From Lepas anatifera (taxonomy: Eukaryota > Arthropoda > Thecostraca > Lepadidae): a DNA stretch of 64,000 bases. Location: NCBI GenBank assembly GCA_034440635.1, contig JAOTON010001702.1, forward strand, positions 248,001-312,000, in the 5' to 3' direction. The notes below the pieces were generated by a model, which worked only from the letters and a program-made list of their open reading frames with translations, was not told the origin of the DNA and did not search any database. Shown here in pieces: positions 43,609 through 54,463 of the stretch (within the stretch, counting starts at the first letter, position 1; each line of letters starts with the position of its first letter). Both the position numbers and the translations under genes were made by a program.

Positions 43609-44670
43609 CATACAATTAGCAGAAATATAGGTATTATTTATAGAATTAGATATTTCATTACCGATCGGGTTGCATTTCTCCTTTATAATGCATTAATTCA
43701 ACCATATATTAACTATTGTTGTCTCATCTGGGGTATAAATTATTCCTCGCAACTCTACAGAATCACCATTCTTCAAAAAGGGCTGTTAGGTTAATTGATC
43801 GGATTTATCTGCCTAGAAGTTCGGAACCAGCCTTCAAAAAGTATTCAATCCTCAAAATTACTGATCTTGCGAAAACACAAATGCTAATTGTAGTACACAA
43901 GTTTCTTATTGGTTTACTCCCCGATGGTATACAAAATTTGTTTCACGTTAGGGAAATAAGACCATATGATACGAGACGTGTTCTCATGTTAGAGCAACCA
44001 TTTTCAAATCGAAACTACCGGCTTTTTACTACGCCTTGCTTAGCGCCCAAGTTGTGGAACACGATTTTCTCAAACAAATTTGAAACAATTGCGGAAATCC
44101 CAAGAAATAAACTAACTATAAAAAAACTGTTACGTGATCATTTCATTGGGTAAAGTAATGATGAAAGCGTGTTATAACAGTGGTAGCGAAGCGCGTTATC
44201 AATAACGTATATTAGACATGTCGGTGGCTCAGCACCTGTGTCGAGTCACACCCTGGTGCTCCCACACGTGACACACATGTAAAAAAGAAAAAATCGAATC
44301 ATGCTCTCATCTTCAGTCGCTCGCACCTCATCATCATCCGATAAAATGCAAAACAGGTGAGTAAAGACTCGACTTTTTTCTTTTCTGTTTTTGACATGAC
44401 ATTTGGCTCGACAACTAGACGAGAATATCATTTATTCTCTTCGTTGCCCTTGGGGGCTGGTGAACAACAGGTTTCACCTAGCTTGCTGGCCCGACGGGGC
44501 AACGGAGGGAATATACTCCCTCATGCTCACATTTTCAGTCTCTCTCACCTATCATCATCCAAAATGTATGCAAAACACGTCGATGTATGACGGACATTGA
44601 ACCTGTCTGTGGCTCATCACCCGGTGTCAAGCCGCGCACTGTGGTGTTTCCGCAAAAGACAAACATTAAA
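43609..44670 (+). pseudogene. LINE C-terminal fragment (Jockey/CR1 group) inserted in the large repeat
   Basis: Two overlapping frames give ISRNIGIIYRIR, ALIQPYINYCCLIWG, LQK then RAVRLIDRIYLPRSSEPAF, LAKTQMLIVVHKFLIG and CLAPKLWNTI, closing with LTIKKLLRDHFIG at 44153. This is the domain after the RT in the Jockey/CR1 supergroup, different in detail from the other CR1-like copies here. One frameshift lies at about 43780-43790. The 500-bp tail contains two similar blocks (GGTGGCTCAGCACC at 44223; TGTGGCTCATCACC at 44608), with TCATCATCC and ATGCAAAACA in each unit. Copy 1 of the large repeat has the empty site at about 4437. Confidence 0.75.
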
Positions 44671-45892
44671 AAAATACAAGAAAATATATGTGCCATTAGA
44701 GTACAATACTGCCTGAAGGGCTAAATTTCTGCCCAAAATGTCTCCTTAAGAAGCCTGCCAAATTTTTCAGACTGGGGTCAGCAACCCGAACTTGTAGTGC
44801 CAGGGCAAGTATCGGTGAAGAACAAGATACATATTTTGACATGTTAGAAAGGTGAAGTATGTTCGTGGTTCTGGACATTTGAGGACCGAGTGCGTGATAA
44901 TTGTGGCATTTCATTTGCGGGTAAACAGCACATGTGTATTGTTCCCTGTAGGAAAAAGGAATGAGTGCTCGCTGCTTCAGTTTTAACGGATGTGCTCCTT
45001 CAATATCCCTTGGTTAGATGATGGTGGTGAACAAAAAGGATACAGAAGTCTGGTATGAAGAAGTGTTTTGGAAAATTGAAAGTTTTTCTAGCAATGATTT
45101 GAAATGTTTCACAAATGTGACTAACAGATTAAACAAAATGTTTTAAAACCAACATAATGAAAACTGTTGGAAGTTGTGCTGTGAGCAATCCTGAAGGCTC
45201 TGTGTAATTTATCTTGATATTGGTATAAATATTATTCTAAGCATTTAGAAGGAGAAATTTTACCAAGGTACCTAACAAATTTTACTATGTGATTGCATGG
45301 GACTGTAGCACATTTATTAGATCATAAGTTAAAACAGACTCACTGTAATTGGCTGATGAATGGCCCAAAAATAATTTCATTCAGCATGACTTTACATGCA
45401 AAAACCCTCTGATGTGTCTCCTGCCTTGTCTGGCAAGCACTATAGGTGCAATTATTTTTGGCTGAAACAGTAGATTTTCATGCTTGGAGTGGACTTTATA
45501 ACTGTGAGAGAGGTTGTGAGGGAAGTCACTTAAACTTTATCAAGTAAAAGTGTTTTTGTGGCAGCTCTACGAAAGCTGTCTAGATAAAGATCTGAAGGGA
45601 ATATTCACGGCTGGATTGGAAGTAAACTCACCCATATGTCTGGCTCAATTGAGGCATTGTGCAGGATGTAAAACTATTTACTTTTTTTTGCACGCTTGCA
45701 CTCCATTTTTGGAATGGTCGGGCACAACGCTATTCCAAACAAAAATTAATGTTCTTTCACATGTGGAACTATTATTTTAACTAAAAATTATGTTTAACCT
45801 GGTGCCTAATCACTTTCCTCTAAGATGCCGACAAATGCAGAACATGGTGGATTGGGGCCTGCTTTAGTTTGATTTGGGTGGGGCTGGGGCAA

Positions 45893-46790
45893 TGGCGCAG
45901 CCAAGGAGGTCCGTGGACGTCCCGTTGGGCTGACCCTGTTCACTGTAAAGCACGAATATGGATTTCATTGCCCTCCCCCGAGTCTTGGGGTCCCTGATCA
46001 TCAGTGTCGGAGGGCCCCAAAGAATCGCTCTCGGAGGCCTCCGGGCATCGGTCTTTTGGGTTCCTGAACATTCCTGGGGCTCCGAACATCGGTTGTTTGG
46101 GTTCCTCAATATTCTTGGGGCTCCGAGCATTGTTCTCGGGGCCACCGATCTTTAGCCCTCGAGAATCCGTCTCGGGAGCCCCTGAACATCGGTCTCGAAC
46201 ATCACTCCCGGGCGCCCCGGGCATCGGTCTTGGGGGACCCGAACATCAGTCCTGGGAGCCACCGAATATCACTCTTGGGGGTTCCGGGACCACTGCTCGA
46301 CACCAAGATCGGAGGGCCTCGGAGATCGATGCTCGGGGAGATGTGCCTGTGTTGAGAATACGTTGCTCGTTGAGGTGATGTTCCTGGAATTGATAGAGAT
46401 ATACATTTTCGGGGCCTCAAACATCGGTCTTGGGACCCCCGAGCATCGCCCTTGACTCGGGGACCCTGATAATTGGTCTCTTGAACCCCCGAACATAGTT
46501 CTCGGAGGCTCCCAAGCATCTCCATATCTCCATGAGCCTAGTCTTGAAAGCCTTCGAGAATCCGTCTCAGGGTCCCTGAATATCGGTTCCGAGCACCGCT
46601 TTTGGGGGCCCCCGCGGGGGCCCCGGAGCGATTCTCGAGGCTCGCAAGGCAGATGTTGGGGACCCCCAAAACGATGCTCGTGGGGTCGGAACAGATGTTC
46701 AGGGGCCTCCGTGAGTGAACCCGGGGTCCCCTGAGGCCAAGCTCGGGGGGCCCCGAGACCAATGTTCACGCTTGCAGAGACCAATGTTCA
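45893..46790. repeat. CTCGGGG minisatellite, copy 2
   Basis: This is the counterpart of 6630-7500, with the same GGGCCCCGA/ATCGGTCTTGG units and flanks. Unit number and order differ, showing independent array turnover since duplication. A small exact duplication, AGACCAATGTTCACGCTTGCA, occurs at 46757 and 46780 (unit of about 23 bp). Confidence 0.7.
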
Positions 46791-47116
46791 CGCTTGCAAT
46801 GAACAAGGTCAGTTCAAAGGAAGTAAAGTGCTCGTTCAGTGAGCAAGGTCAGTTCGAGCATCGCGCTCAGAAGCCATCGTGAATCGGTCTCATGGACTCC
46901 TGAACACCGATCCCGAGCAATGCTCTCGTTGTGTCTCCCGAAACTGCTGCACGAGAGCAAGCTGGGGGGGGGGATCTGAGAGATGTTTATGAACATCAAG
47001 TGTGCAGCAGGTTCGAATTTGTTTGTTTTATAATGTCGTGATTGTAATTGACCTTATAAATATCACGAGTTGATAAGGTGATGATAAATTGATAAGGTGG
47101 CCTGTCCAAAAACACT

Positions 47117-47160
47117 GAAGATTATATATTCGGGCACAGCCCTTCATCAGAATCGTGTAG
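47117..47160 (-). ncRNA. Hammerhead-like hairpin at the PLE third-family terminus
   Basis: Minus strand: CTGATGA (47144-47150), one A, stem GGGC/GCCC around TGT, then GAATA. The GAAA box is altered to GAAT, so activity is unlikely. It lies upstream of and inverted relative to the PLE ORF, as expected for an inverted pseudo-LTR. Confidence 0.35.
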
Positions 47161-47348
47161 AAAATCTAAAAATTTTCGGTCATAGCGTAGCCAGACCTCG
47201 AATTGAGCTTCACACAAATGCCTTTTAGAATGGAAAAATGGATGTCGTGACAACAACGATCTTGGTAACTCTAACCTAAGAGTAAAGTCGACAATGCAAC
47301 AACAGAAGAACCTGCCTTATCTAAGAACTTGCCATTTATAAGAACAGT

Positions 47349-48478
47349 ATGGACAAAGAACATGCCTTGGCCTTACTGTTCTTAGATATGTTTGAAACCA
47401 ATACGTTAGCCACATGTCCTGTCACACCAGAGTTCTTGGTAAGGTACATTGACGATTATGCAGGCATGTCCTCGCATGGGCAGGAAGCTTTGGATGAGTT
47501 CCTTAGCTACATGAACAGTAGACATCCACACCTAAAATTTACCATGGAGCACACGGGTAGTGGAAGTGGGGTGCCCTATTTGGATACATTAGTCAAAGTA
47601 GAAACACATGGCGAAAACACTATGATAGAGACAGAGCTCTACATCAAACCAACCAACTCGGGTATCATCCTCGATCGCACATCTGCTCATCCGACGTCTA
47701 CGAAACACAATATTATCCGAAACATGCTTCACAGGGCTATGTATAACTCATCGGGCTCAGAGAAAGAGAGAAAAAGCGTAGATAAGATTTGGAATCTGCT
47801 TCTAAAAAATGGGTATGATGCAGGGCTTCTCAGGCGTTTGTTGAGGGAAGTTAGATTATCTAGGACAGATTGCGGAAGGTGCAAGAAAAAGAAAGAAGGC
47901 TCAGAGTCTTATGATGGGTTCTTAACCTTGCGGTACGTAGACGAACAGCTACTCTGTAAAATAAAAAACGTCGGAAAGAAATCTAACCTAAAAGTACATA
48001 TAGCCTGGAAGAATAACAAGAAACTTAAGTCGTCATTGGTTAGGTCGGCCATTTCTAAGCCTAAATGTCCGGGGGTCAGAGGTGTCCTTTATGCAGGTCT
48101 GGTTTTAAAGGCGACTGCACACAGAAAAATTTAGTGTATCAAATAGAGTGCAGACTGTGTAACCGGGGTCAAAACAGGGTCCAATACGTAGGAGAGTCGA
48201 TGAGACCCGTCCGATTGCGATTTAACGAGCATTTGCGGGACGCAAAAAATAAAACTAGGAACACACCTCTAGAAGATCATTTGCTCGAGAAACACACAGC
48301 ACAAGACACTCAGGCTATATCAGAACCACTTGAGCTAAAAGTAGTTTATCGGGCCCGTGATCATCCAGATAGAAAGATAGCCGAATCCATAATCATTCAG
48401 GATCGCTTAACATACAAGGAACGTCCTGGCCTATTATGCGGGTCTAAGATAGGCTATCATCTAACAGCAGTGGTTTAA
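47349..48478 (+). pseudogene. Penelope-like RT/GIY-YIG endonuclease, third family, one frameshift
   Basis: The N-terminal part gives LFLDMFE, FLVRYIDDYAGM (catalytic YIDD) and VPYLDTLVKVE. The linker is lysine-rich, with CGRCKKKKEG. Around 48068-48080, at a GGGGG run (TGTCCGGGGGTCAG), the frame shifts; the second frame gives RCPLCRSGFKGDCTQKN, LVYQIECRLC, VQYVGESMRPVRLRFNEHL and ends LTAVV at 48478. The Cys pairs and the GIY-YIG variant (VYQI...YVG, with a downstream Arg) resemble Neptune-type PLEs. Everything before RT motif C is lost. One single-base indel separates it from an open frame. Confidence 0.85.
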
Positions 48479-48955
<477 letters not shown>

Positions 48956-48989
48956 GACTAGCGTAAGAATATGTGTTCTGGGGTAGGAC

Positions 48990-49260
48990 ATCCATACATT
49001 ATTGATGATGCTTTTGATGCTAGACGTATATGCATTTGACGTTTAACTTTGGGCCAGATTTACAGGCTGGAGAAAAGGGCTGTACTTGTTGAATTAGTTT
49101 ACCTAGTCGGTAGTGATGGGCTTAGGTGAAAGGTGCGGCTCAGGTATTGCTTTTTTCTTTTTTAGATAATGATGCTTTTCTGCAGCCAGATGTATACTCT
49201 TTCGACGCTTAACGTTGGGCCAGAGGTGCAGGCTGGGAAAAAGGTTTTACCAACTACACA
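48990..49260 (+). repeat. Diverged direct repeat pair, ~165 bp apart
   Basis: GATGATGCTTTTGATGC...GACGTTTAACTTTGGGCCAGA at about 49000 is echoed by GATGCTTTTCTGC...GACGCTTAACGTTGGGCCAGA at about 49171. Function unknown. The rest, to 49481, is unassigned. Confidence 0.6.
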
Positions 49261-49481
49261 CCGTATTAAGCAATATTACGCAATGGATTGAGTTTAGGGA
49301 TAAGTTGACCCGGACCACGAAGTACAATCTTAATTAAATGATTCGAGCGAGGCGTTTATAGTAAGATATAACCTTAGCTGCATTAAAGGGGAAAGTTTGC
49401 AGTCATTACACCGATCTAGTATCACGTGTACTAATAAGTAATTATTGTTAGCATTTTAGCTGCGGTCAAAGAACAAAAAAA

Positions 49482-49513
49482 AATATATAATATATATAAA
49501 TATTATATATAAA

Positions 49514-49560
<47 letters not shown>
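49482..49560. repeat. (TA)n tract at the 3' end of a PLE
   Basis: AT-rich imperfect repeats, then about 25 TA units, directly adjoining the 3' end of the minus-strand PLE at 49561. Confidence 0.9.
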
Positions 49561-49563
<3 letters not shown>

Positions 49564-51606
49564 CTTTGGCAACAGGTTTTCAATCAAACATTGATGGTTG
49601 AATGCCCGAGCATATGATGCTTTTATCGCCTGTTTTTTCGTTTTTGTCCAGTTCTCTGATTAGTCGCTTACTATTGTTGGAAAGTTTATGAACAAAACAC
49701 CCGTATGTGGAATTGTTTGACATGTTTCGAAAGATTCAACTTTCATCATCAGAAATACAATTACACAAAACATGAAAACTAATCGGATGTCGTTCGAATA
49801 CTGTCCACATTACAAAAAATCTAAGCTTTTTGAATTATTCACTAAAAACACTGCAAATGGTTATGGGACACTTTCAACAAGCTGAAGTTAACTAGGCTGG
49901 AGAGAGAAGAAACATGTTTAAGTTGATGGGTTAGATCTCTTTTGCGAATATAGAAATTACACTAACGGTATCGCAAAAATTAAAATACCATGTAAGGTTA
50001 CGATCAAATTCATACACAATTCATAATGACAGCTAAATACAAAAGCACAATGAATGAAGGAGTGAATGAAGATGAATAACTTAAAGTGAAACTGCGAGAC
50101 ATCATGCGAAATACAGCATTAGAAGGCGCTGCCGAAAAGGCGTGTCTCAGCAGTAAGCTTCAGCTGTTTGTTGATCACTGGTAACTCTTGGTTTACCCAG
50201 AGAGCTTCCAGGATCCAAAGCTTTTGCTGGCTGGGGTTTGAGTCTAGGACTGTCACATTATCCTCTAAGTCTTGCCTAGATATTTGGTGTTTGTGTTGGT
50301 ACATCATGTGCTGGTACGGGGCGTGTCCACCCTGGAGGTGCATGGTCATGCGGCGAGATAGCGTTGTTGTGGCGCCTATGTAGTCTACAGGTTCTGGACG
50401 GCGCTTGCAATCGCTGTGGGGTCAGGAGAACCTATAGACTACATTTCGTCGCATGTATCCATTCTTCGGGTGCAGGTTATTTCGCATCACCAGATTTGAT
50501 ACTTTCCGACTCTTGTAATAGATGATGAGTTGGAGATTGGATCTTTCTTGCACAGGCCTGACGTTTTCTCTGATGATTGATTTTAGAACTCGCTCATCAA
50601 GCTTATAGGATGGCGATATTAGGCCTTCATAGTAAAGCTTGATTCGCACTGTTGTTGGGTGTGTCGCGTGGTTCTCAGGCTGCTGTTGATGGTCAATTAG
50701 GTCCTGGGTCTCCTTATCGACTTCTGTGTTAGAAAAACCGTTGTTGATCAGCATTTGCTTGATGGTGTTGAGTTCTTCGTTGCAGGCGCTCCAGGTGCTA
50801 CAGTACTTCAGTGCCCGGCGGATGTAGGCTCTTATGGTACCTTTGCGATATCGTTCAGGACATTCACTTGCGCCGTTCATGCACCGTCCGTTGTTGGTGG
50901 GTTTTCTAAACACTTGTTTGAAATTTTCCGCTCGAAGCATCGATGTCGAGGTCTAGAAATGGAAATTTTTGGTTAACACCGTACTCAATTGTGAATCTGA
51001 GGACAGACATCTCTTCGAGTGCACTTTGAGGGCTTCCAGGTCTTCTTTGGTTTCTGTTTGACAGAATATGTCGTCTAAGTATCGGCAGTAGATGCTGGGT
51101 TTCTTCTCCACAGATTCGAGCACTCTATTTTCCACATCACACATGTACGCGTTCGCAAATAAGTACCCCAGTGGAGAGGCCATGACTACCCCGTCGATCT
51201 GGGTATATAGCTGCCCACGGGGGCTCAAAAACACAGATTCAGTTGTGCATGCGTGCAGCAGATTCCTGAGGAGCTCGGGTGGTATTTTTAGAGGTGGAAG
51301 GCGCGGGTGATGGAATATATTGTTTATGATGATGTCGATGGTCTCACTGACAGGCACGTTGGTGAAAAGACTCTACGTCCAGAGACGCGAGGATGCCTGT
51401 GGGTTGATTGCTGTGAATAGTGTCGACGAAATCAGTGGTGGACTTAGACAGTACTTAGCTGGTATGTATGGAGTGATCAGCTGGTTCAGTTTCTTAGAAA
51501 GGAGGTAGGTGGCAGTAGGAGTCTGGGAGATGATTGGGCGTACCGGGTTCCCGGCCTTGTGAGTCTTAAAGGGAATGGACCAGTTTGTCGAAGTTCCAAA
51601 AAGCAT
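49561..51606 (-). pseudogene. Penelope-like element, second family, multiple frameshifts
   Basis: Read leftward from 51606: FKTHKAGNPVRPIIS (RT fingers), then after shifts ASLDVES and the NVPVSETIDII block (motif A region), LLHACTTESVFLSPRGQLYT, IDGVVMASPLGYLFANAYM (motif B), CRYLDDIFCQTE (catalytic YLDD), FRKPTNNGRCMNG, a long linker, YRRNVVYRFS-like entry to GIY-YIG, MTMHLQGG and a C-terminus ending LFGSAF at 50119. At least four frameshifts occur (about 51370, 50945, 50430, 50350). More RT is retained than in the other PLEs, although the N-terminus is still missing. The 3' region 49561-50118 carries a hammerhead-like hairpin and abuts (TA)n. Confidence 0.85.
49700..49775 (-). ncRNA. Hammerhead ribozyme-like motif of the second PLE family
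   Basis: Minus strand: CTGATGA (49746-49752), one T, stem II GAAAG/CTTTC with loop TTGAAT, GAAA (49725-49728), then a possible 2-bp stem III and TGTC. Stem I can form between GTGTAATTG-TATTT upstream and AAACAATTCCACA downstream, with a 2-nt bulge and one mismatch, about 12 pairs. Core bases CUGAUGA and GAAA are intact. The single extra U before stem II is the main doubt. Confidence 0.55.
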
Positions 51607-52499
51607 AATAAATGAAGAAAATTGGTCCGAAAATCAGGAAACCACATTATTTCCTCACTTTGATACGCTAAAAACAGAAATATTTCTTCTTTTCTACTGA
51701 TTAATGACGTCATCAAAAGAGCAATTTTTATAGTCAGTAAAATCCCGAACCTTGATTCTGCTCGATCGTAGACTCGCTGTGAAACTGAATTAAAGGTCAA
51801 CCGATTACTGCGCATATGTAGCATTCCTTCGACGCGATTTTAGCCCTGTTATTCTGCCGTGCAGAATGCACAGTAGTGTGCCACACGCATGCGCAGTAGG
51901 GTATCTGTGACTTCATGGTACAGTACTGCGCATGCGTGCAGCACACTAGTATGCGTTCTGCCGGCAAAACAACACTGCTTTTGTCTCTGTTGTTTTGTAA
52001 ACCAATTACCCAGTGTCCGTAGTATTATCAAGGTAAATATCTAGAAATATATGGGTAATATTCTTCTTAGGGCATTGGCTTCCGTTGATGCTAACTCATA
52101 AAACCGTGTTGTGTATGTATAATTGGTAGCATCATTGAAAATTGTTTATTTCTTATGTACTTTAAGTTTCCAAGTTAACAAAGTAGCAGAACGAAGGAAG
52201 AACTGGTGAGGTCATACTGTTCACAATTTGACAATGAGGCTGGGGGGAGGCAAAGTAAGGGACCGGCCGGCTGACAAGTTTCCATGGACAATTCCAATCA
52301 GGGTCACATGCTTTTTCCAGATGCATTTGCAATGCTGATACATTTTTGGCAGTGGAAACAGTGCCAATCTGATTCTCGTCAATCCACATCCAACAAGATT
52401 TGGTAGGAGTTTGTGCAGTGTTTGACTGATGTTAAATATTTTTTTACAGTGTGAGGCGAAGGAGAGTAGATTGCAGGAGGGTAAATATTTCTATGCTAT
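51607..52499. other. Unassigned sequence
   Basis: A repeated word, GCGCATGCGT or CGCATGCGCAGTA, clusters near 51886-51948 in an inverted arrangement. No gene or element is recognised. Confidence 0.35.
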
Positions 52500-52856
52500 T
52501 AAAGGGACATTGTCGCAAACATTTTTATTGTGGTTTTTTAATATTTGAAAAATCCTGATTCTGGTAAAGTCAATCGTTTCTTTATCTTAAGCTAAATTTT
52601 TGGAGGCCACTCAACAATTATTCAAATTTGTTAACAATACCAATAATAGGTTGTAACCTGCTTTTACCTCTATTCTATCAATCAAAGTTTTAAGTTCTAG
52701 AAATGATTTTTTTGCCATAGAAAATGTTTTTATGATGTATTATTATTCAATTTATTTTTATTAAGCCCCAAAAATACAAGAATTACATAAGTTTGCCCAA
52801 AACATTCAGCTTGAGAAAACTATTCAGGGAAGTTTTAAACTCGGCCAGATGTCGTG
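52500..52856 (+). mobile_element. Left half of a TAAAGGGACATTGTCGC-ended element
   Basis: It starts TAAAGGGACATTGTCGCAAA and runs parallel to 62366-62711 (ATTGTGGTTT, TTGAAAAATCCTGATT, GGAGGCCACTCA). It breaks off at the tRNA-like sequence at 52857. The matching right half is at about 60770-61248, which ends in the exact inverse of the first 20 bases. Confidence 0.7.
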
Positions 52857-52925
52857 CAGCGGGGCTGGTATAGTGGCCTCCATTCCCGACTCTCACACGG
52901 GTAGTACGGGTTCGAATCTAGGTAG
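52857..52925 (+). repeat. tRNA-Glu(CTC)-like sequence (pseudo-tRNA or SINE head)
   Basis: GGTATAGTGGCCT resembles box A of tRNA-Glu. The anticodon arm CCCG-ACTCTCACA-CGGG puts CTC in the loop after T33. The T arm contains GGGTTCGAATCTA (box B). The acceptor stem ends do not pair well, so it is probably a pseudogene or the head of a SINE. Confidence 0.55.
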
Positions 52926-52996
52926 TGAAAGTTTTTACTGTAAAAACAATTTTTCTGGTTTTCTTCTTGATTGTTCATGCGTACTAATGGATGAAG

Positions 52997-53237
52997 CATA
53001 GTCAGATCCATAGTTTCCGATCGGGGGAGGGGGCTAACTTCCGGGGAGGGCACCATCCAGACCGGGGGGGCCCAAATTTTGACCGGCAAAACCTATCAGA
53101 TGGACGCTAAATCCTATCGGTGTGCGCCGATTTTTACATTCTGGGGGAGGGGATGGGACGCGACATTTTAGGATTCACCGAGAGTCGATCAGAGAGGGGG
53201 GACACGTGCCCCTTTTGCCCTCCTGGATCCTCCTATG
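52997..53237. mobile_element. 241-bp non-autonomous hAT-like element with perfect 8-bp duplication
   Basis: The left end CATAGTCAGATCCA and right end TGGATCCTCCTATG are imperfect inverted repeats. GGATGAAG flanks both sides (52989-52996 and 53238-53245). The GATCCA core is shared with the CAGGGGCGGATCCA termini elsewhere. Non-coding, G-rich interior. Confidence 0.8.
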
Positions 53238-53245
53238 GGATGAAG

Positions 53246-53626
53246 TAGCTATTCTAAGGACAATTTCTTCTGGTTATCCCTCCGTCCGGGTAGTTGAGGA
53301 AAGGGGAATATTAGCCCCAAATATTTTTCTAATCTGACCGGCGTACCAAACTGGGACCGGCTTGTCTCCAGCTCCCTCCAATGGTTCTCAGTCCGTCGGA
53401 TTTACCTCTATTGGATACCAGTTCCCCTGTTTTCTGACCACCGTGACACGCTGTCTGCCATTCGGAAATGTCTTTTGTGTCCTTTGCTGAAGGCAATTCT
53501 TGAAGCCTGACCGGTTTTGGTGCAAACCAGGAACCAGAAACCGACCCAATAAAAAAGCGAGGGTGTCTATTTGAGATTAAATGTGTTAGTCCCTAAATTA
53601 ATGTGCCTCGAGATTAATTAATCGTT
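53246..53626. other. Unassigned sequence
   Basis: No gene. GAGATTAAATGTGTTAG at 53571 repeats words that recur at 54089 and 54452, outside the insertions D and the LINE fragment. Confidence 0.35.
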
Positions 53627-54034
53627 TTAACACGCGCATTGACGGGAGGAGGGTACCCGCCCCCCGTCTGGTTTTTCGGATAGAATATAAAAACGGCGGC
53701 GCGTAGCGTCGCCGTACTTGGCATACCTTCTCTCATCATTTTTACAACTTTTGTCAAAATTTTAAGGTTAGGTCATCTCAGGTCAGGTCACCAGTACAGG
53801 TCAAGTGACCTGACCTCAAAAAAAGTTTAAGATAGCACAAGTCGGAACAAAGTGAACTCATCCGATTGAATTGATCTGACAAAATGGTTAAAATATTTCG
53901 ATGGAGAAGCGTATGGGCTACCCAACGACGTTTACCACTTTTTCACTACCTACCGTGGTTCTCGAGATTTTAGGAGGGAGGGTCCCCCCCGTCAAAGCGA
54001 AGGTGGCTCAGAGCCCCGTCAATGCGCGTGTTAA
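53627..54034. mobile_element. TTAA-target AGGTCA-rich element, copy D (408 bp, internally deleted)
   Basis: The termini TTAACACGCGCATTGACGG and CCCCGTCAATGCGCGTGTTAA match copies B and C. The centre is deleted between about 53870 and 53874, so the left ~245 bp (with AGGTCAGGTCACC) joins the right ~160 bp. Confidence 0.9.
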
Positions 54035-54100
54035 TCTGGTAAAACAACGGTATAAAACGTTAATCCGTACGAGATAAAACGTGTTCGAGATTAAATGTGG

Positions 54101-54451
54101 CGGTGTCCCAGGACGGACCACCCTGAAAGACCGTCTGGGCCTTTCACGGCAGGAGAGTGTGGAGGCGGGGGCCTGCGCACTGGCCACTCCTTTCTCCTGT
54201 GCAGCTACCGAAAGAGGATCGGCCTGGACCCGGAAGTCACGTGCCGAGAATGCCACGACGGAGAGGACGAGGCCCTCCACCACCTTCTGACCCAGTGCCC
54301 TGCGTGCACTGACCTGCGCTGGGACATATTTGGACGGGACGACCCGCCCATCCGGGAGGCGCTGGCGGACCCGCAACGGCTGGCGATGTTCCTGCGGCGG
54401 TTGGGGCGCTTACAAGGGCGCCCCCCAAATGGCCGGAATACTCAATCAATC
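54101..54451 (+). pseudogene. LINE C-terminal zinc-knuckle fragment with 12-bp target duplication
   Basis: The frame gives LRTGHSFLLCSYRKRIGL, then VTCRECHDGEDEALHHLLTQ and CPACTDLRWDIFG, a C-x2-C...H-x4-C knuckle as found after the RNase H or RT of I, R1 and related LINEs. Only the last ~120 codons are present. AGATTAAATGTG occurs exactly at both sides (54089-54100 and 54452-54463), and the tail is (TCAA)n-like. A short, 5'-truncated insertion. Confidence 0.75.
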
Positions 54452-54463
54452 AGATTAAATGTG

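Larger units (their letters stand above)
42668..47065. repeat. Large interspersed repeat, copy 2
   Basis: It is collinear with 3595-7752; the landmarks are given there. It lacks the CR1-like insertion of copy 1 but has its own LINE at about 43609-44670. The inner small element with CATTGGCGGATCCAAG runs from about 42781 to 42977, ending CTTGGATTTGCCAGTG, and shows the terminal inverted symmetry better than copy 1. Divergence is appreciable everywhere, so the duplication is old. Confidence 0.75.

Noticed and set aside
52857..52925. A functional tRNA-Glu gene
   Set aside because: The anticodon and T arms are recognisable, but the acceptor stem does not pair convincingly and the sequence lies at the edge of a repeat.
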